A stretch of 9,589 bases of DNA, from contig PMNP01000214.1 in the NCBI GenBank assembly GCA_003161755.1, positions 17,690 to 27,278 of the forward strand. Reading direction: 5' to 3'. Position 1 is the stretch's first letter. Every line of letters starts with the position of its first letter. The notes under the pieces were generated by a model. That model was not told the DNA's origin, did no database searches, and saw only the letters and a program-made list of their open reading frames with translations. The DNA comes from Ignavibacteriota bacterium. Lineage in GTDB: Bacteria; Bacteroidota; UBA10030; UBA6906. The position numbers and the translations under genes are program-made. Of the stretch, positions 6,175 to 9,589 are shown in pieces.

Positions 6175-6932
6175 GCCGCCGGACCATAATCGTAACGATT
6201 CTGATGGGCATGCTCATGCTTGTCTCTGTGAACGCAGCCGCCCAGGGCAAGTCGCTTCCCCTCCCGAAGGTGTCTGTGGAATTCGGTAAGGCCACGAAAC
6301 CTGAAGACGTTGCAACTACTCTCCAGATCCTTTTCCTGATGACCATTCTCTCTCTTGCGCCAGCGATCTTCATTCTGACAACGGCATTTACCAGGATCAT
6401 CATTGTCTTTCACTTCCTTAAACAGGCGATGGGAACCCAGCAGGTGCCGCCATCACAAATCCTTGTGGGCCTCGCCTTGTTCCTCACGTTCTTCGTCATG
6501 GCTCCCACATGGGGCAGGATGAATAGCGAAGCACTGCAGCCGTACCTGGATGGCAAGATGAAATTCCAGGAGGCATATGACCGCGGAGTTATCCCGCTCC
6601 GAGAATTCATGTTTCGCCAAACCAGGGACGAAGATATTGCGCTGTTCGTAAGCATGGCGAAGCTTGGTAAACCCGACAAGCGTGATGATGTGCCGACGTA
6701 TGCGCTCGTTCCGGCATTCGCTATCAGTGAAATGCGCATTGGTTTTCAGATTGGCTTTGTGTTGTTCATCCCTTTTCTCATTATCGACATGGTTGTCTCA
6801 AGCATCCTCATGTCGATGGGTATGATGATGCTTCCACCGATGTTGGTGTCGCTGCCGTTTAAGATTCTGCTGTTTGTGATGGTGGATGGTTGGAATCTGA
6901 TTGTCGGGTCCATTGTCCAGAGTTTCAAATAG
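6171..6932 (+). CDS. fliP: Flagellar type III export gate protein FliP
   Basis: FliP builds the pentameric core of the FliPQR export pore. The 253-residue protein begins with a cleavable signal peptide (basic SRR, hydrophobic 6-20, likely cleavage near A22-A24), which is typical of FliP and unlike most inner-membrane proteins. The first membrane region (about 50-75) contains ILSLAPAIFILTTAFTRI, followed by the VGLALFLTFFVM segment. The hallmark PAFAISEMRIGFQIGFVLF (P181 onward), then PFLIIDMVVSSILMSMGMMM and LPP at 221-223, is the FliP/SpaP signature. The ATG overlaps the fliO stop. Nineteen bases separate it from fliQ, the largest gap in this sub-block. Confidence 0.98.
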   Translation: MSRRTIIVTILMGMLMLVSVNAAAQGKSLPLPKVSVEFGKATKPEDVATTLQILFLMTILSLAPAIFILTTAFTRIIIVFHFLKQAMGTQQVPPSQILVGLALFLTFFVMAPTWGRMNSEALQPYLDGKMKFQEAYDRGVIPLREFMFRQTRDEDIALFVSMAKLGKPDKRDDVPTYALVPAFAISEMRIGFQIGFVLFIPFLIIDMVVSSILMSMGMMMLPPMLVSLPFKILLFVMVDGWNLIVGSIVQSFK

Positions 6933-6951
6933 ATCACCGCCGAGGGCGTTC

Positions 6952-7221
6952 ATGTCAGAACAATATATCGTTACTCTTGTCAGGGAAGCGTTCTACACAA
7001 CATTGCTGGTGGCAGCCCCAATATTGCTCGTCTCTCTGGTCGTCGGTCTGGTCGTCTCTGTTGTTCAGGCGGCAACATCAATTCAGGAATTCACGCTGAC
7101 CTTTGTACCCAAGTTGGTGGTTATTGCCATTGTGACGGTCTTGGCATTGCCATGGATGATGGATGTCATGATTTCATTTACCGCCAATCTCTTTCATCAA
7201 ATTCCAAATCTGGGAAGATAA
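6952..7221 (+). CDS. fliQ: Flagellar type III export gate protein FliQ
   Basis: FliQ wraps the FliP/FliR core of the export gate with four copies. The 89-residue length and two long hydrophobic hairpin helices (about 15-38 and 52-75) are typical, with the family segments VREAFYTTLLVAAPILLVSL, VVQAATSIQEFTLTFVPKL and LALPWMMDVMISFT. The frame stays open upstream to a TTG at 6901, but that extension lies inside the end of fliP and lacks similarity. The ATG at 6952 with GAGGG at 6942-6946 gives the normal N-terminus. The gene ends two bases before fliR. Confidence 0.97.
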   Translation: MSEQYIVTLVREAFYTTLLVAAPILLVSLVVGLVVSVVQAATSIQEFTLTFVPKLVVIAIVTVLALPWMMDVMISFTANLFHQIPNLGR

Positions 7222-7223
7222 CC

Positions 7224-7991
7224 GTGGAGATCGCGGTTTCACAATTCGTCCTCTTCTTCCTGATCTTCCTGCGCGTAACAGCGCTCGTGGTGGTCGCTCC
7301 CATTGTGGGACACCAGGCGGTGCCCGTACAGGTGAAAGTGGCTCTGGGCATTTTTGTTGCTCTGGTCATCTATCCGGTGGTTGCGATATCGAATCCGCCA
7401 GTCGATCTGAGTTTCGGCTCGTTCGTCGTTGCTGGAGCCAAGGAAGTGGCAACAGGACTCCTGATTGGTTTTGCCTCTGGGATGGTGATTCAGGGCGCCG
7501 TGGTGGCCGGCGAGTTGATCTCGTTCGATCTCGGACTGTCCATGGCATCTGTTCTTGATCCGGAAAGCGGCATGCAAAACACTCTAATGTCGGAATTCCT
7601 TCAGCTCGTCATGGTCATGGTGTTTCTGCTTGTCAACGGGCACCACTTTGTTCTTCAGACGCTGCGGTTCAGCTATGAAGCGGCGCCCATCGGGGGCATC
7701 GCCCTTTCGCAGCCTCTTGCCGATCGTCTTCTGTCAATCGCAGGCATGACTCTGGTCATTGGAGTGAAAATCGCCGCCCCCGTCATCGTTGCCTCGTTCC
7801 TCGTGAATGTCGCACTGGCGGTGCTGACAAGGGTTGCTCCGCAAATCAACGTCTTCATGTTGAATTTCCAGTTGAAGATTGGAATTGGCTATTTCATCCT
7901 GCTGGCATCCGCACCGATGATGGTGTTTGTGTTCAAGAAGCTCCTCAACGGTTTTGAAGAAAACATGCTTGAACTCGTAAAGGTACTCTGA
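7224..7991 (+). CDS. fliR: Flagellar type III export gate protein FliR
   Basis: FliR completes the FliP5Q4R1 export gate. The protein has 255 residues and about six hydrophobic segments, with recognisable elements: QFVLFFLIFLRVTALVVVAP, the VPVQVKVALG loop, FVVAGAKEVATGLLIGFASG, and ISFDLGLSMASVLDPESG with the conserved acidic/Pro turn. The C-terminal part has FLVNVALAVLTRVAPQINVF and the usual LKIGIGYFIL helix. The start is taken as GTG 7224: GGGAAG at 7212-7217 is six bases upstream and the N-terminus then aligns with known FliR proteins. The longer frame from 7152 would run through fliQ and is not supported. Three bases separate it from flhB. Confidence 0.96.
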   Translation: MEIAVSQFVLFFLIFLRVTALVVVAPIVGHQAVPVQVKVALGIFVALVIYPVVAISNPPVDLSFGSFVVAGAKEVATGLLIGFASGMVIQGAVVAGELISFDLGLSMASVLDPESGMQNTLMSEFLQLVMVMVFLLVNGHHFVLQTLRFSYEAAPIGGIALSQPLADRLLSIAGMTLVIGVKIAAPVIVASFLVNVALAVLTRVAPQINVFMLNFQLKIGIGYFILLASAPMMVFVFKKLLNGFEENMLELVKVL

Positions 7992-7994
7992 GCC

Positions 7995-9080
7995 GTGGCC
8001 GAAGAATCATTCCAGGAACGCACTGAGGAAGCCACCGGCAAACGCCGGACCGACGCGCGCAACAAAGGGCAGGTTGTCAAAAGCGTGGACATGAATTCTG
8101 CGTTCATGCTGCTCTTTGGCATTCTCCTGCTCTTTCTCTCCGGCGGCGCGATAGCACGAGGCCTCTCCGATGCGGCAAGGGAGTTGTTTTCGCGGGCGGC
8201 AACGTATGGAGCAAGCAATGATGAATTGCGCAAACTGTGCAGTGATGTGATCCTGAGGGTGTTGGTGAGTCTTGCCCCTGTTGTTGGTGGTCTCACCATC
8301 GTCGGCCTTGCCTCCAACTTTGCGCAAGTTGGCCCCTTGTGGACGTTCACCCCGCTCAAGCCGAACTTTGGCAAACTCAACCCATTGAATGGTATCAAGA
8401 AGGTGGCGATCTCCCGGCGTTCCATGGTTGAACTGGCAAAGAATGTTTTCAAGGCGCTCATCGTTGGGATCATCGCGTACAAGGCTCTTGGAAGTGTTAT
8501 CGAGGAATGTGTAAACCTCATGGATGGCGACGCCCTCTCTATGGTGTCGTTTATGGCGAATGCATCGTTTGCTGTCGGGGTGAAGACAGGGCTTGCTTTC
8601 CTTGGTCTTGCGGCTCTCGATTTCTATTACCAGCGCTTCGAACACTCGCGAAACCTCAGGATGACCAAGGAAGAGGTGAAAGAAGAAAACAAGGAGATGG
8701 AGGGTGACCCACTGGTAAAAGGACGGATCAGGACAGTCCAGCGAAAAATTGCCTACAAACGAATGATGCAAGATGTTCCGAAAGCAGATGTCGTCTTGAC
8801 CAACCCGACGCATTTGGCCGTTGCCTTGAAATACGATTCCGCAAATATGTCTGCTCCCCGCGTCGTGGCAAAGGGTGCCGATCTTATTGCGCAACGGATC
8901 AAAAGCATAGCCGTGGAGCATAAGATTCCCATCGTTAAAGACAAACCCCTGGCCCGTGCGCTCTATCATGCTGTGGAAGTGGGCGAAGAGATCCCCGAAC
9001 GCCTCTTCCAGGCCGTGGCCCAGGTCCTGGCGTACATCTACCGATTGCGTGTCAAGCGTCCACAAGTCAGTCTGAATTGA
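7995..9080 (+). CDS. flhB: Flagellar export substrate-specificity switch protein FlhB
   Basis: FlhB sits against the export gate and controls the change from rod/hook to filament export, in contact with FliK. The 361-residue protein starts with GTG and the typical soluble leader with QERTEEATGKRRTDARNKGQ. Four hydrophobic segments follow between about residues 32 and 212. The charged linker (TKEEVKEENKEMEGDP, then KGRIRTVQRK) leads to the cytoplasmic domain. The autocleavage site NPTH is intact at residues 270-273, so self-cleavage between Asn270 and Pro271 is expected. The segment after it (LAVALKYD, APRVVAKGAD, PIVKDKPLARALY) is canonical, and the end at IYRLRVKR shows a full-length protein. 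Translation is probably coupled to fliR, since little SD is visible. Confidence 0.98.
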   Translation: MAEESFQERTEEATGKRRTDARNKGQVVKSVDMNSAFMLLFGILLLFLSGGAIARGLSDAARELFSRAATYGASNDELRKLCSDVILRVLVSLAPVVGGLTIVGLASNFAQVGPLWTFTPLKPNFGKLNPLNGIKKVAISRRSMVELAKNVFKALIVGIIAYKALGSVIEECVNLMDGDALSMVSFMANASFAVGVKTGLAFLGLAALDFYYQRFEHSRNLRMTKEEVKEENKEMEGDPLVKGRIRTVQRKIAYKRMMQDVPKADVVLTNPTHLAVALKYDSANMSAPRVVAKGADLIAQRIKSIAVEHKIPIVKDKPLARALYHAVEVGEEIPERLFQAVAQVLAYIYRLRVKRPQVSLN

Positions 9081-9083
9081 TCC

Positions 9084-9589
9084 ATGGAAACAGCGATTGA
9101 CATACGTAGAAACGGGTTCTTCTCGTTGCCGGCAATGAGGACCATTGGTGCCAATACCGACGTGGCTCTGGCCATAGCGGGCATCGGAATCCTTGCACTC
9201 ATGATCATCCCTTTGCCGCCCATCCTTCTGGACGTGCTTCTTGCTGCAAATATCACGTTGGCAATTCTCGTGTTGATGGTGTCAATGTATCTGACGAATC
9301 CGCTTGAATTGTCGGTGTTCCCTGGTCTGCTGCTGATTCTGACCATCTTCCGTCTCTCGCTGAATGTCGCATCGACGCGACTCATACTGGGAGAGGCATA
9401 TGCGGGTGATGTGATCAATGCGTTTGGCTCGTTTGTGGTCAAGGGCAATTACGTCGTCGGATTCATCATCTTCCTGATTCTCGTCATCATTCAGTTTATG
9501 GTCATAGTGAAGGGGGCCGGGCGCATCGCCGAGGTTGCCGCCCGTTTCACACTGGATGCAATGCCGGGCAAGCAGATGGCGATCGATGC
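9084..9589 (+). CDS. flhA: Flagellar export gate protein FlhA, N-terminal part (3' truncated by window edge)
   Basis: FlhA forms the nonameric ring of the export apparatus that couples proton flow to secretion and docks chaperone-substrate complexes. The first 168 codons are present, roughly a quarter of a ~690-residue protein. They encode the short cytoplasmic leader and membrane segments at about 28-46, 50-70 and further hydrophobic stretches. The diagnostic FHIPEP blocks are visible: [28 protein letters not shown], the [20 protein letters not shown] helix, and the cytoplasmic loop [20 protein letters not shown] just before the edge. The ATG lies three bases after the flhB stop with no obvious SD, so coupling is likely. 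Nothing unusual is seen in the visible part. Confidence 0.97.
   Translation, partial: METAIDIRRNGFFSLPAMRTIGANTDVALAIAGIGILALMIIPLPPILLDVLLAANITLAILVLMVSMYLTNPLELSVFPGLLLILTIFRLSLNVASTRLILGEAYAGDVINAFGSFVVKGNYVVGFIIFLILVIIQFMVIVKGAGRIAEVAARFTLDAMPGKQMAID

Noticed and set aside
6901..6951. TTG-started extension of FliQ
   Set aside because: It lies within the end of fliP and would add 17 unrelated residues to a protein of otherwise typical 89-residue length.
7152..7223. ATG-started extension of FliR
   Set aside because: It runs through the 3' end of fliQ in another frame; GTG 7224 has an SD six bases upstream and gives the expected FliR N-terminus.
8007..9065. Long (352-residue) open frame on the minus strand opposite flhB
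   Set aside because: It mirrors the flhB coding sequence, shows no recognisable domain or normal composition, and flhB is certain on the + strand; it is a codon-bias shadow.

Overview
The whole window is one flagellar gene cluster with every gene on the + strand: 3' end of fliK, flgD, a TIGR02530-type flagellar operon gene, flgE, flbD, fliL, fliM, fliN, fliO, fliP, fliQ, fliR, flhB and the 5' third or so of flhA. It holds no tRNA, rRNA, insertion sequence, CRISPR array or cargo gene. The source is a motile bacterium of moderate GC. Gene order resembles the large fla/che-type loci of Firmicutes, Spirochaetes and some Ignavibacteria-like lineages. Details argue against a textbook member of the first two: there is a plain FliN rather than FliY, no cheY beside it, no motAB after flbD, and no cysteine in FlgE. 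The phylum cannot be fixed from this window; a diderm of the Bacteroidota/Ignavibacteriota or a neighbouring group is a guess only.

Region 1 (1-3330) is the hook block: fliK (hook-length control, cut at the left edge), flgD (hook cap), the small conserved flagellar operon protein, and flgE (hook subunit). A 118-base, hairpin-rich gap precedes flgE. Directly behind flgE is a perfect 10-bp GC-rich hairpin that looks like a terminator.

Region 2 (3331-3770) is the regulatory heart of the window. A close match to the sigma-28 (FliA) promoter starts on the base after the hairpin and leads into flbD (SwrD-like, 69 aa). A 187-base gap without a recognisable gene follows. It ends in an imperfect sigma-54-like element that also forms an imperfect hairpin, just upstream of fliL.

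Region 3 (3771-9589) is a very compact block, fliL-fliM-fliN-fliO-fliP-fliQ-fliR-flhB-flhA. Gaps are 2-19 bases or a 4-base overlap, and fliM, fliR and flhB start with GTG. It supplies the stator-associated protein, the C-ring switch and the membrane part of the flagellar type III export gate.

No new enzyme or defence system is visible. The most interesting points are non-coding: the terminator/sigma-28 junction isolating flbD, the missing motAB at their common position, the candidate element before fliL, and the structured leader of flgE. The little-studied gene between flgD and flgE is the least understood protein.
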